NCBI GenBank assembly: GCA_900470155.1
Contig: UBZT01000002.1
Span: 202,897 to 266,896 of the forward strand
Source: Hyphomicrobiales bacterium
Lineage (GTDB): Bacteria > Pseudomonadota > Alphaproteobacteria > Rhizobiales > Rhizobiaceae
Length of the DNA: 64,000 nucleotides
Reading direction: 5' to 3'
Program-made: the position numbers and the translations under genes
The notes under the pieces: model-generated
Databases searched by the model: none
Told to the model about the DNA's origin: nothing
Seen by the model: only the letters and a program-made list of their open reading frames with translations
Part shown: positions 44,560 through 53,620 of the stretch, piece by piece
Numbering within the stretch: the stretch's first letter is position 1
Layout of the letters: the number at the start of each line of letters is the position of its first letter

Positions 44560-46245
44560 ATGTTGCCGCAAAGCTATCCATCAATTGCCGTTATCGCTGA
44601 CGCCCACTTTCACGATACCGGAGCCGATTTCGGCTTTGCCGGCATCGAAGTGGGCGGGCAGCACATCACGATGCGCAGTTGGTCCGATACGCGCCAGTCG
44701 ACTCGCGTTTTCAACGAGAGCGCCGACGCGCTGCGTGCCGCGCTGGATAAGGTGGCAATGCGCGGAATCCGCCATGTGGTGCTGCTTGGGGATTACACCG
44801 ACGATGGTCAGCGCGCGACGACGGAAACGCTGAGGAGCCTGCTGCAAACCCATTCGGACAGCTATGGAACTGCGTTTTACGCGCTGCCCGGCAATCATGA
44901 TATTTTTGGCCCGATAGGCCGCCATCATACGAAGGAATTTTTGGGCGAGGGAGCGATCGGCCTCTCGGTCTCCAGCGACGCCACAATGGCCGCTGAAAAC
45001 GTCTTTTTCAGCGAAAACATGTATTGCGAGGGCTATCCAAACGGGCTGAACCCGATGGCGGCTTTCGGTTATTTTCGCAGGCCGGAATACAGGCACTGGG
45101 AAACGCCCTTCGGCGCAAGCGATGCTGTCGAGGACCGCATCTACACGGTCACCTCGCCCGATGGTCGCAATACCTACCACCTGATGGACGCCTCCTATCT
45201 CGTCGAGCCGGAACCGGGTTTATGGCTGTTGATGCTCGATGCCAATGTCTTCGAGCCACGTGTCGGTAGCTTCGAATTGGGCGAGGAGGCGGCCTTCATC
45301 GACAGCACAGCCGCCGGCTGGAATGCCATGTTGCGCATGAAGCCGTTCATCTTCGACTGGATCGCCGATGTCAGCCGGCGGGCTCGGGAAGAGGGAAAGA
45401 CGCTGCTTGCTTTTTCCCATTACCCGGCGCTCGATCCGTTCGATGGAGCGACCGGTGCCGAGGGCATGCTCTTCGGCGAGACCAATGTCGTGCGCCGGAC
45501 CCCGGTCAAGGCGGTCGAGGATGCCTTGATTGCGGCCGGCGTGACCGTTCATTTCAGCGGCCATCTGCATGTCGAGGGCGTGACGCGGCGAGGACCGGTC
45601 GGCCGCTCCTTGACCAATATCGCGGTTCCCTCACTCGTCGCCTTCCCGCCCGCATTTAAGGTGATCCAGGCGTCGCAGCATGAAATCAGGATCGGAACCG
45701 TCGCGATGTCCGCCTTGCCGGTCAATGATCGGCTGTGCGAAGGCTACAGTATTGAAGCCGAGATCCGACGGGAAGACGCCGATCCGGCTTTCTCTGCCGG
45801 CGATTATGGTTCCTTCCTGCGGCAGCACAAGCGAGCGCTCGTTCGCCACCGCTATTTCGTCAAGGAGTGGCCGGTGCAGATCGTCAAGGCGATTGACGGC
45901 AGGAACGTGCTCGAGGTGATTGCGCCGCTCGTTGGTTTGAACGGGGCAGCGGTAGCTGAGTTTGCCGACGCGGCTGATATGCCTATGTCTGAATTGATCA
46001 CAGATTGGTACTGCCTGCGACAGGGTGCGTCCCTGGCTTTGGCGCATATCGAACCGGAAAGATTGATCCTCTACCGTTTGCTGGCCTTGAGGCTTGGGCA
46101 AGAACCGAGGGCACATGATGGTTCGCTTCCAAGCTTTCTCGGGATATTCTTTGGTGCACTCGGACTGTTTCTCGATCGTGCCGAAGACGGTTCAGATTGC
46201 CTGACGCTTCCCTTGCCAGTGCTTGGTGATCTTGTGCCTGCATAA
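44560..46245 (+). CDS. Calcineurin-like metallophosphoesterase, large
   Basis: 561 residues. Metal-binding motifs: ADAHFHD (Asp14, His16), GDYTDDG (77-83), GNHD (111-114), SHYP (286-289) and GHLH (334-337). The remaining 220 C-terminal residues are unassigned. No signal peptide. A 170-residue insert between GNHD and SHYP is larger than usual. The start lies 2 bp after the cysteine-phosphatase stop, so the two are one transcript. Such enzymes hydrolyse phosphomono- or diesters; a diester activity would complement the monoesterases around it. Confidence 0.85.
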   Translation: MLPQSYPSIAVIADAHFHDTGADFGFAGIEVGGQHITMRSWSDTRQSTRVFNESADALRAALDKVAMRGIRHVVLLGDYTDDGQRATTETLRSLLQTHSDSYGTAFYALPGNHDIFGPIGRHHTKEFLGEGAIGLSVSSDATMAAENVFFSENMYCEGYPNGLNPMAAFGYFRRPEYRHWETPFGASDAVEDRIYTVTSPDGRNTYHLMDASYLVEPEPGLWLLMLDANVFEPRVGSFELGEEAAFIDSTAAGWNAMLRMKPFIFDWIADVSRRAREEGKTLLAFSHYPALDPFDGATGAEGMLFGETNVVRRTPVKAVEDALIAAGVTVHFSGHLHVEGVTRRGPVGRSLTNIAVPSLVAFPPAFKVIQASQHEIRIGTVAMSALPVNDRLCEGYSIEAEIRREDADPAFSAGDYGSFLRQHKRALVRHRYFVKEWPVQIVKAIDGRNVLEVIAPLVGLNGAAVAEFADAADMPMSELITDWYCLRQGASLALAHIEPERLILYRLLALRLGQEPRAHDGSLPSFLGIFFGALGLFLDRAEDGSDCLTLPLPVLGDLVPA

Positions 46246-46266
46246 TTGTCGATGTGAGGTAAGTGC

Positions 46267-47910
46267 ATGCAATCGGCCATCGTAAGCATCAATCTGTTCG
46301 GCGCAGTTGCCCTGCTGCTTTTCGGCCTGCGTCAGATCAAGGACGGCATGTCACGTGCGCTCGGTGCCAGGCTACGGACCGGCCTTGCTGCTGGAACGCG
46401 CAGTGGGCCTCGCTCATTTGCCGCTGGATTCCTCGCCACCGTCGCTTTGCAAAGCTCGACCGCCACCGCCCTGATGGTTGCCTCCTTCGTCGAAAAGGAC
46501 ATGATCGTGCCGGCCATGGCCCAGGTCGTCATGCTCGGCGCCAATATCGGCACCGCTACCACGGCCTGGATTGTTGCGTTGGGGCTCGGCTGGCTGTCGC
46601 CGCTTCTGATCCTTGCTGGCGTGGTTTTGATGCGCATGGCCTCGGCTGCAAAGCAGGGAGCCGGCACCGCCCTGGTCGGTGTCGGTCTCATGCTTCTGTC
46701 GCTGCATCTCCTGTCTGCGGCAACCGATCCGATCCGCCAGTCGCCCGCACTCAATCTGTTCATCACCATGCTCGGAAATGCCTGGCCGGTTGCCTTGCTG
46801 TTTTCCGCAGCGCTCGCCGTCCTTGCGTCCTCCAGCCTTGCAGTCGTCGTGCTGATCCTGTCGCTGGCGGCAAGCGGAGGCATCGAATCAAGCCTGGTGA
46901 TCGTGCTGGTGCTGGGCGCCAATCTTGGCGGCGCTGTGCCACCGGTTCTGGCCACGATGAAGGCCACCCCTGCGGCGCGGCGCGTCACGCTCGGCAATCT
47001 CATCATCCGGGCGATCGGATGCGCCGCTGCCATGCCGCTTGCTGGCTACGCTGCGCAGTTCCTCGATCTTCCCTATTTCTCGCATCAGCAACTGGCCGTC
47101 GATGCGCATCTGATCTTCAACATTGCGGTGGCGCTGATCGCCTGGCCTCTGTCGCCCTTCGTTCTCAGGCTGACGACGGCAATCCTGCCCGAGCAAAAAT
47201 CGGCGGATGACCAGCGAAGTTTCCTCGATGGCCACGACTTCGACCAGCCAGTGGCCGCCCTTGCTGGCGCCAGCCGGGAAGTCCTGCTGGTCGGTGACCT
47301 GATTGAGCGCATGTTGCATCAGGCATCCGAGGCCATGCGGCGCGATGATCTGTCACAGCTGAGCGAGATCAGCGCGCTGGAAGGTCGCGTCGATCGCATC
47401 CAGCATGAAATCAAGGTCTTCGTTTCCAGGGTTGGCCAGGGGCAACTCAGCGACCAGGACTATCGGCGTTCGATGGATATCGTTGAATATGCGATCAATC
47501 TCGAGCATATCGGCGACATCATCGAGAAAGGTATCCGCCCCGAGATCGCCAAGAAGGTCAGCCTCGGCCTGAGGTTTTCGGATGATGGCCAGGAGGAACT
47601 GGCGCGTCTGTTCACCATCACGCTCGACAATCTGCGCATGGCGCAGACGGTCTTTTCCACCAAGAATCCCGAGCTTGCCCGTCGTCTGGTCGAGGTGAAG
47701 GAAGAGGTGCGCCGGCTGGAGAAGCAATCATCGGCGCGGCACCTTCAGCGCTTGCGCGATGGCCTCACCGACAGCATCCAGACGAGTTCGCTGCATCTCG
47801 ACATGCTTCGCGACCTGAAGCGGATCAATGCCCATATCGTCTCAGTAGCGTTGCCTATCCTTGACGAAAGCGGCCTTCTCAACGAAAGCCGCATTCGCCA
47901 GGCTGGCTAA
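46267..47910 (+). CDS. Na/Pi cotransporter family protein with PhoU-like tail
   Basis: 547 residues. The N-terminal 300 residues contain two inverted Na_Pi_cotrans repeats with the QSSTATALM motif (near residues 57-66) and ASSSLAVVVLIL (about 195-206). The C-terminal 200 residues are helical and PhoU-like (VEYAINLEHIGDIIEKGI). In E. coli the related YjbB exports phosphate. Placed last in a phosphatase operon it may release or balance the phosphate set free in the cytosol. Its stop codon overlaps that of the convergent LacI gene. Confidence 0.88.
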   Translation: MQSAIVSINLFGAVALLLFGLRQIKDGMSRALGARLRTGLAAGTRSGPRSFAAGFLATVALQSSTATALMVASFVEKDMIVPAMAQVVMLGANIGTATTAWIVALGLGWLSPLLILAGVVLMRMASAAKQGAGTALVGVGLMLLSLHLLSAATDPIRQSPALNLFITMLGNAWPVALLFSAALAVLASSSLAVVVLILSLAASGGIESSLVIVLVLGANLGGAVPPVLATMKATPAARRVTLGNLIIRAIGCAAAMPLAGYAAQFLDLPYFSHQQLAVDAHLIFNIAVALIAWPLSPFVLRLTTAILPEQKSADDQRSFLDGHDFDQPVAALAGASREVLLVGDLIERMLHQASEAMRRDDLSQLSEISALEGRVDRIQHEIKVFVSRVGQGQLSDQDYRRSMDIVEYAINLEHIGDIIEKGIRPEIAKKVSLGLRFSDDGQEELARLFTITLDNLRMAQTVFSTKNPELARRLVEVKEEVRRLEKQSSARHLQRLRDGLTDSIQTSSLHLDMLRDLKRINAHIVSVALPILDESGLLNESRIRQAG

Positions 47911-48893
47911 CGAGCTGTGGTCCGCTCGACCATCGTGACCGGCACGACCTGCAAGCGGGTTTCCGGTTCATCGCTATCGAGCGCGATCAGCACCTTTTCG
48001 GTCAGTGCCTCGAACGATTGGGCGATCGTGGTCAGTTGATAGCTTTTCCAGCCGGCCTGCGGAATGTCATCGAAGCCGACGATGGAAAGATCCTGCGGCA
48101 CGCGGCGCTTCATTTCCAGCCGCGCGGCATCGAGAAAGCCAAGCGCCAGAAGATCGGTAACGCAGAAAGCGCCGTCAATATCCTTGTCCTGCAACAGCTC
48201 GCAGCCGGCCTGGTATCCGCTCTCATAGCTCGTCGTTCCATTGGACCAAGCGACCACCTCAATGCCTTCCGTATTCATGCGACTGGTGAACGCATTGGCG
48301 CGGCGCAGCTGTGCCGGAGTCCGGCTCCCACTTGTGACAACGGCGACCTTCTTGCATTTTGCCGCCCGCAGCCTGAGCGCAGCGAGGTCGGCGCCGTGGG
48401 AATCGTCGCTGAGGACGACATTGGTGTCGGTTCGATCCACGCTCTGGTTGATCAGGATCAGGCGCACGCCATTGGCAATGCATTCGTCGACGATCGAGGC
48501 CGGGGGCTCGCCCGACAGGACGACGATCGCCTGGGCCCGGAACTCGAACAGAAGCTCGATCAACGGCGCAATATCCTTGCGCGCATCGGCGGCATTGAGC
48601 AGAAGACATTGGGAGCCGCGCCGCAGCAGGCCAAGACTGAGCACATCAAGCTGCTTGGCAATGAAAGGCGAACCCAGATTGGCGCCGACCACACCGATCA
48701 GGTTGGAGCGGTCGTTGTTCAATCCCTGCGCCAGCCGATTGACGCGGTAGCCCAGTTCCTGCGCCGCCTTCAATACCTTTTTGCGCACCGCCTTCGAAAC
48801 GCTGCCGCCGGCGGTGAAAGTGCGGGATACGGCCGAACGCGACACGCCGGCACGTTTTGCCACCTCTTCCGCCGTTACAAACCCTCGGGCCAT
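47907..48893 (-). CDS. LacI-family transcriptional regulator of the phosphoester cluster
   Basis: 328 residues. N-terminal HTH and hinge: VTAEEVAKRAGVSRSAVSRT, FTAGGSVSKAVRKKVLKAAQ, ELGYRVNRLAQGL. The effector-binding region is of periplasmic-binding-protein type (LIGVVGANLGSPF... AIVVLSGEPP... AFCVTDLLALGFLDAAR, LSIVGFDDIPQAGW). Start at the ATG at 48893; a TTG precedes it directly. Divergent from the second transporter operon, convergent with the Na/Pi gene. It probably binds the TGAMCRCGYGTGCA motifs found on both sides of it. Confidence 0.92.
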   Translation of the reverse strand: MARGFVTAEEVAKRAGVSRSAVSRTFTAGGSVSKAVRKKVLKAAQELGYRVNRLAQGLNNDRSNLIGVVGANLGSPFIAKQLDVLSLGLLRRGSQCLLLNAADARKDIAPLIELLFEFRAQAIVVLSGEPPASIVDECIANGVRLILINQSVDRTDTNVVLSDDSHGADLAALRLRAAKCKKVAVVTSGSRTPAQLRRANAFTSRMNTEGIEVVAWSNGTTSYESGYQAGCELLQDKDIDGAFCVTDLLALGFLDAARLEMKRRVPQDLSIVGFDDIPQAGWKSYQLTTIAQSFEALTEKVLIALDSDEPETRLQVVPVTMVERTTAR

Positions 48894-49087
48894 CAACTCC
48901 CCCTTCCAATTCGTGCTCCATCACTGGCCACAAAGCTTGGATTTTTCCAATCCCCAAAATGCCGAAACAGGGCTGGGGCCGGTGAAAAATTTTGCAGGCG
49001 GCAGGTGACATCCGTGCGTGGCGTGCCGCCTGCCGCGTTGCTCTGCCCGCTGGTCTGGCGGCAATTTGACACGGCGTAAGAACAGAC

Positions 49088-49101
49088 TGACCACGCGTGC
49101 A
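49088..49101 (+). promoter_or_regulatory. LacI-type operator candidate O1
   Basis: TGACCACGCGTGCA differs at one of 14 positions from each half of the perfect palindrome at 43005-43036. It lies upstream of the -10-like TATAAT at 49149, in the LacI/transporter divergent region, 195 bp from the LacI ATG. Confidence 0.62.
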
Positions 49102-49148
49102 ACAAAAATGCAAATAGCTGCAGAAATAAATCATATAAAACATATGGT

Positions 49149-49170
49149 TATAATATTGACCGCGTGTGCA
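49149..49170 (+). promoter_or_regulatory. Promoter element and LacI-type operator candidate O2
   Basis: A perfect TATAAT (49149-49154) is followed after two bases by TGACCGCGTGTGCA (49157-49170), two mismatches from O1. An operator just downstream of a -10 box is a classic repression site. O1 and O2 are 69 bp apart, close to a whole number of helical turns (6.6), so looping is possible but not obvious. No good -35 box is visible. Confidence 0.5.
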
Positions 49171-49291
49171 ATTTTGTGATTGACAAAACCATCCTCACGA
49201 TTGATCATCCATGCCATAGCCGGGTGAGATCGGGGCCACAGCGCCATCGAATTCGGTATTCGCAAGCGCCCTGACTGGCGTTTGTCAAGGC

Positions 49292-49371
49292 CGACGGGTC
49301 GGGAGTCCCGTCGGGAGGATTGAAGACATTGCTGGTGCCTGATGGCGCTCGAGGCCGCTTTTTCGCGGCCT
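49292..49371 (+). other. Structured 5' leader of the second transporter operon
   Basis: Two stem-loops in the presumed leader: CGACGGG / CCCGTCG with an 8-base loop (49292-49313) and AGGCCGC / GCGGCCT with loop TTTTTC (49352-49371). The leader from the TATAAT to the permease start is nearly 290 nt without a gene. No known riboswitch class is recognised. Confidence 0.4.
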
Positions 49372-49441
49372 GGGCATCCGGCATTCGTGCGCCCTCGATC
49401 GAGTGCGTTCGGCGCGGCAATGGATGGCCTGGGGAGGAATG

Positions 49442-51295
49442 ATGGCTCTTCTAAGTGAAACGACCAATGCCGACGCGCCTGCGCGTGGTGTTTCGAACGC
49501 GCCATCGGCGTGGCAGTCCTGGCGATACCGGGTGAAAATCGCGCTACGCGAGCCGACGACATTGATCGGCGTCCTGACGGCCGTGCTGTTCACCTATCTG
49601 ATCGTGGTGCCGATCATCTCGATCGTACTGGATTCGGTTCGGGTGCAGTTCGGCCATGAGCGCCGTCTTGGTAAGGGCGTCGGCGATCTCACCATGTACT
49701 ATCTCGACAGGGCCTTCTTCTCCCCAGTCGCGACGGATCTCTTCTGGCGACCGCTGCTCAACACCCTTACTGTTGCGCTCGGCGCAATTTCGCTGTCCCT
49801 GGTGATCGGCACCATTCTGGCCTGGCTGATCAGCCGAACCGACATGTTCGGGCGCCGCTGGTTCGCGACCGCGCTGATCGTGCCCTATATGCTGCCGGCC
49901 TGGACGTTTGCGCTCGCCTGGACAACGCTGTTCAAGAACCGCACCGTCGGTGGACAGCCCGGTTGGTTCGAGGCCATCGGCCTTACGCCGCCCGATTGGG
50001 TCGCCTATGGGCGTTTCCCGATAACGATCATCCTGGCCTTGCATTACACGCCCTTCGTCATCCTGCTCTTCGGTTCCGCATTGCGCCGGTTCGATTCGCA
50101 GCTGGAGGACTCGGCCCGCATTCTTGGTGCACGCCGTTATCAGGTTGCCATCCAGATCATCATGCCGTTGATGCGCCCGGCGCTTCTGTCGTCCATGGTG
50201 CTGATCTTCGCAAAATGCCTGGGTGAATTCGGGGTTCCCTATGTTCTGGGCCTGCCGGTGAAGTTCGAGGTGCTCTCGACCTCGCTGTTCCGCAGCATCG
50301 CGTCCCGCCAGACGGGTGTCGCAGGTGTCGTGGCGGCCTCGATCATGCTGATCGGCATCATCACACTGATGATCGATGCGAGATTGGTTCGCGAAGCGCG
50401 CCGGTTCGTGACGATTGGGTCAAAGGGTTCGATGAACCGGCAGAACCGTCTCGGCAAGTTGCGCCTTCCAGCAACCGGCTTTGCCGCTGCGGTCTTCATC
50501 CTCAGCGTCGGCATGCCTCTGCTGACCCTCGTCCTGTCGACGGTCATGAAGGTGCCCGCGCGCTTCACGCTCGACAATTTCACCCTGGACTACTGGATCG
50601 GCACAAACCTGCACACGGTTGCCTTGCAGACCGGTATCCTGCTTAGCCCCGATCTCTGGGCTGCGGCCAAGAACACGATGATGATCGTCGGACTGGCGTC
50701 TCTGGTGTCGGGGGTCCTCGGGCTTCTCGTCGGCTATGTGGTTATCCGCACGCCGGTCCGCAGCCTGTCGGTCTATCTCCGCCAGGTGACGTTTTTGCCT
50801 TATCTCGTGCCGGGCATCGCCTTTGCGGCCGCCTATCTCTCGCTGTTTGCGGTTCCGCGCGGCCCGATGCCAGCACTCTACGGTACGGTAACGATCCTGA
50901 TATTGGCGCTGATTGCCGACCAGATGCCCTATGCGTCGCGGGCCGGCATTTCCGCCATGACCCAGCTCGGCAAGGATCCGGAGGAAGCGGCCCAGATCGC
51001 CGGCGCCGGCTGGTTCCGCCGGATGATCTCCATCGTGATCCCGATCCAGAAGGGCTCTCTGGTCACCGGTGTACTGCTGCCGTTCATCTCCGGCATCAAG
51101 GGGCTTAGCCTCTTCGTGATCCTGGCGGTCCCGAGCACCGACGTACTGACAACCTTTTCCCTGCGACTGGTCGACTACCACTACACCCAGGCGGCCAACG
51201 CCGTGGTGCTGATCATCGCCGCCATTGCCTATTTCGGCACGCTGTTGGCCCAGAAGCTGACACGCACAAATCTTGCAGAAGGACTTGGAAGCTGA
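49442..51295 (+). CDS. ABC transporter permease, fused two-domain (second system)
   Basis: 617 residues, about 12 membrane helices, two BPD_transp_1 domains. EAA loops: EDSARILGARRYQVAIQIIM near residue 220, and EEAAQIAGAGWFRRMISIVI near 515. Similar to iron(III)/AfuB-type permeases but shorter than the first system's. Start set at the second of two adjacent ATGs (49439, 49442), four bases after GGGGAGG. Ends overlapping the ATPase start (TGATG). Confidence 0.9.
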   Translation: MALLSETTNADAPARGVSNAPSAWQSWRYRVKIALREPTTLIGVLTAVLFTYLIVVPIISIVLDSVRVQFGHERRLGKGVGDLTMYYLDRAFFSPVATDLFWRPLLNTLTVALGAISLSLVIGTILAWLISRTDMFGRRWFATALIVPYMLPAWTFALAWTTLFKNRTVGGQPGWFEAIGLTPPDWVAYGRFPITIILALHYTPFVILLFGSALRRFDSQLEDSARILGARRYQVAIQIIMPLMRPALLSSMVLIFAKCLGEFGVPYVLGLPVKFEVLSTSLFRSIASRQTGVAGVVAASIMLIGIITLMIDARLVREARRFVTIGSKGSMNRQNRLGKLRLPATGFAAAVFILSVGMPLLTLVLSTVMKVPARFTLDNFTLDYWIGTNLHTVALQTGILLSPDLWAAAKNTMMIVGLASLVSGVLGLLVGYVVIRTPVRSLSVYLRQVTFLPYLVPGIAFAAAYLSLFAVPRGPMPALYGTVTILILALIADQMPYASRAGISAMTQLGKDPEEAAQIAGAGWFRRMISIVIPIQKGSLVTGVLLPFISGIKGLSLFVILAVPSTDVLTTFSLRLVDYHYTQAANAVVLIIAAIAYFGTLLAQKLTRTNLAEGLGS

Positions 51296-52428
51296 TGCCT
51301 ACGATCAATCTACGCGGTGCACAGAAGAACTATGGCGTGAATGCTGCCAATGCGGTTGCCGATCTCAACCTGGAAATCCTCGATGGCGAGTTCATGTGCC
51401 TGCTCGGCCCCTCCGGCTGCGGCAAGACCACGACGCTGCGCATGATCGCCGGTCTGGAAAATCTGTCCGGCGGCGAGATCCAGGTCGGTGAGCGGGTTGT
51501 CGATTCGGTCCAGCAGGGTATTTTCGTGCCGCCCGAAAAGCGGGAGATGGGTCTGGTCTTCCAGAGTTATGCGCTCTGGCCGCATCTGACTATCGAGCGC
51601 AACACCGATTTCGGTCTGCGTTTGCGCAATCTGCCCAAGGCGGAGCGCGAGGCACGGGTCGAGCGCGTGATGCAGGCGCTCGACATTGCCAAGTATCGCG
51701 ACCGCTATCCCTCGCAGTTGTCCGGCGGCCAGCAGCAGCGCGTGGCGCTTGCCCGCATGCTGGCGGTCAATCCTGGCGTGCTTCTGCTTGACGAACCACT
51801 GTCCAACCTCGATGCGCGGCTGCGTCTGGAAATGCGCGCCGAACTCAAGCGTCTGCACAACGAGTTCAAGACGACGATCGTCTTCGTCACCCACGACCAG
51901 TGGGAGGCGATGACGCTGGCAACCACGATTGCCGTGATGAACGAAGGCACGTTGCAGCAGATGGGCACACCCAACGATATCTACGATCGTCCGGCCAACC
52001 GCTTCGTCGCCGAATTCGTCGGTAGCCCGCCGATCAACATCCTGACGTTTGGCAAGCCGGGCATTTCCGACATTGCCGATAAGGCAGAAGCCTATATTTC
52101 GAAGAACTACCCGAAATTGCGCGGTATCGGCTCGGTCGGTCTGCGCCCGGAAGCCATGGGTTACGCGACCAAACAGAAGTCCGTGCCTGAAAACAGCTTC
52201 AGCGCCGAGATGACGGTCACCGGCGTGCTGCCGACCGGTGGAAGCTGGATCCTGGAACTGAGGAGTAAGAACCATACGCTCTTCCTGACCACCCACGCAT
52301 TGCCGCGCATCGACAGCGGCGAGCGGGTCTTCGTGCACGCGCCTCCGGAAGCCATGCATGTCTTTGACGCGCAGGGTCGGCGGATCAGCGAGGCCGACAC
52401 GGTCCTGAGGAAGGCCATCTACAACTGA
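51295..52428 (+). CDS. ABC transporter ATPase (second system)
   Basis: 377 residues. Walker A GPSGCGKTT, Q-loop VFQSYALWPHLT, signature LSGGQQQR, Walker B VLLLDEPLSNLD, H-loop VTHDQWEAM, and a TOBE-like C-terminus (GSVGLRPEAMG). Translationally coupled to the permease and followed by three binding-protein genes. Confidence 0.93.
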   Translation: MPTINLRGAQKNYGVNAANAVADLNLEILDGEFMCLLGPSGCGKTTTLRMIAGLENLSGGEIQVGERVVDSVQQGIFVPPEKREMGLVFQSYALWPHLTIERNTDFGLRLRNLPKAEREARVERVMQALDIAKYRDRYPSQLSGGQQQRVALARMLAVNPGVLLLDEPLSNLDARLRLEMRAELKRLHNEFKTTIVFVTHDQWEAMTLATTIAVMNEGTLQQMGTPNDIYDRPANRFVAEFVGSPPINILTFGKPGISDIADKAEAYISKNYPKLRGIGSVGLRPEAMGYATKQKSVPENSFSAEMTVTGVLPTGGSWILELRSKNHTLFLTTHALPRIDSGERVFVHAPPEAMHVFDAQGRRISEADTVLRKAIYN

Positions 52429-52469
52429 AATCGATGTGAGTTCTGGACGCTTGCTGAAGGAGGAGCAGT

Positions 52470-53597
52470 ATGACGCGTGAAATGAAGGGTTGCATCGGCC
52501 GACTTTTGATGACGGCCGCGGTTCTAACGACGCTTGCAGGCGCGGCAAAGGCGCAGGAGGCCTTCAATCTCGATGCACTGGTCGAGGCCGCCAAGAAGGA
52601 AAAGCCGATCACTGTCTATGACAGCACCGGCAAGATCGTCGAAATGGCGCAGAACTTTGCCAAGAAATACGGATTGTCTGCCGAGGGTTCGAAGGTCAAG
52701 GCGACGGCACAGCTCGAGATGATCATCCGCGAGGCGCGCGCCAACAACATCCAGGGAGACGTGTCGATCATCAGCGATGCGCCGGCTGCCATGGCCCAGT
52801 TGATCCCGCAGGGCTTTGCTGAAAGCTGGCTACCGCCGGATCTCGCCGACAAGATCCCGGCTGAATATCAGGCGCCGCTGACGGTGGTGAACAGCGCCAA
52901 TGTTTGGGCCTATAATACCGAGCTTTTCGACAAATGCCCGGTCGGCAACATCTGGGAACTGACCGAGCCGAAGTGGAAGGGCAAGGTCGCCATGCAGGAT
53001 CCGCTCGGCAAGGCGTCTTACGTCGACTGGTTCAACCAGATGGCCAAGCACGGCGACGAGAAAGTCGCTGCCGCCTACAAGGATTTTTACGGCAAGGATC
53101 TTGAGACCGGCGAGCAGAGTGCCACAGCAGCCTGGATCAAGGCGCTGGCGGCAAATGCGCCTCTTTTGACCGATGCCGACGCGGCCGCTGCCGAAGCCGT
53201 CGGCGCGCCCGGCCAGTCCGAGCCATTCATGGGGCTGATCAGTTCGGCCAAGTTTCGCGACAATGCCGACAAGGGCATGAAGCTTGGTCTCTGCAAGGAA
53301 CTCAAGCCCTGGCTTGGCTGGCTCTATCCCGGCGTCGGGCTGATCACCAGGGGCACCGACAGCCCGAATGCGGCCAGGCTTTTCATCCATTACGTGATGA
53401 CGCAGGAGGGCATCGCGCCGCAGGCCGCCGACGGCAAGATGTCCACCAACGGCGATGTCAGCTTGCCGACGGACGAGCCCTCCGGAATCGGTTCTGCCCT
53501 CGATCAGGTCCTGCCCTACAGCATGGCGACCGCTCTCGAAGACTGGGATGCGCGCGAAGACTGGCAGGATTTTTGGCGGATGAATTATCAAAAATGA
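52470..53597 (+). CDS. Periplasmic binding protein, tandem copy A (second system)
   Basis: 375 residues with signal peptide (cut near GAAKAQEA). Mature start AFNLDALVEAAKKEKPITVY, then DSTGKIVEMAQNFAKKYG, WAYNTELFDKCPVGNIWELT and WQDFWRMNYQK at the end. It belongs to the extracellular binding-protein family used by iron-type and AfuA-type importers but forms its own subgroup with copies B and C. Ribosome site GAAGGAGGAGCAGT. Confidence 0.86.
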   Translation: MTREMKGCIGRLLMTAAVLTTLAGAAKAQEAFNLDALVEAAKKEKPITVYDSTGKIVEMAQNFAKKYGLSAEGSKVKATAQLEMIIREARANNIQGDVSIISDAPAAMAQLIPQGFAESWLPPDLADKIPAEYQAPLTVVNSANVWAYNTELFDKCPVGNIWELTEPKWKGKVAMQDPLGKASYVDWFNQMAKHGDEKVAAAYKDFYGKDLETGEQSATAAWIKALAANAPLLTDADAAAAEAVGAPGQSEPFMGLISSAKFRDNADKGMKLGLCKELKPWLGWLYPGVGLITRGTDSPNAARLFIHYVMTQEGIAPQAADGKMSTNGDVSLPTDEPSGIGSALDQVLPYSMATALEDWDAREDWQDFWRMNYQK

Positions 53598-53620
53598 ATG
53601 ATGTATCTGGAGCAAAAACC

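Noticed and set aside
51310..52548. Minus-strand open frame of 412 codons
   Set aside because: Antisense of the second transporter ATPase, whose Walker and signature motifs are unambiguous.
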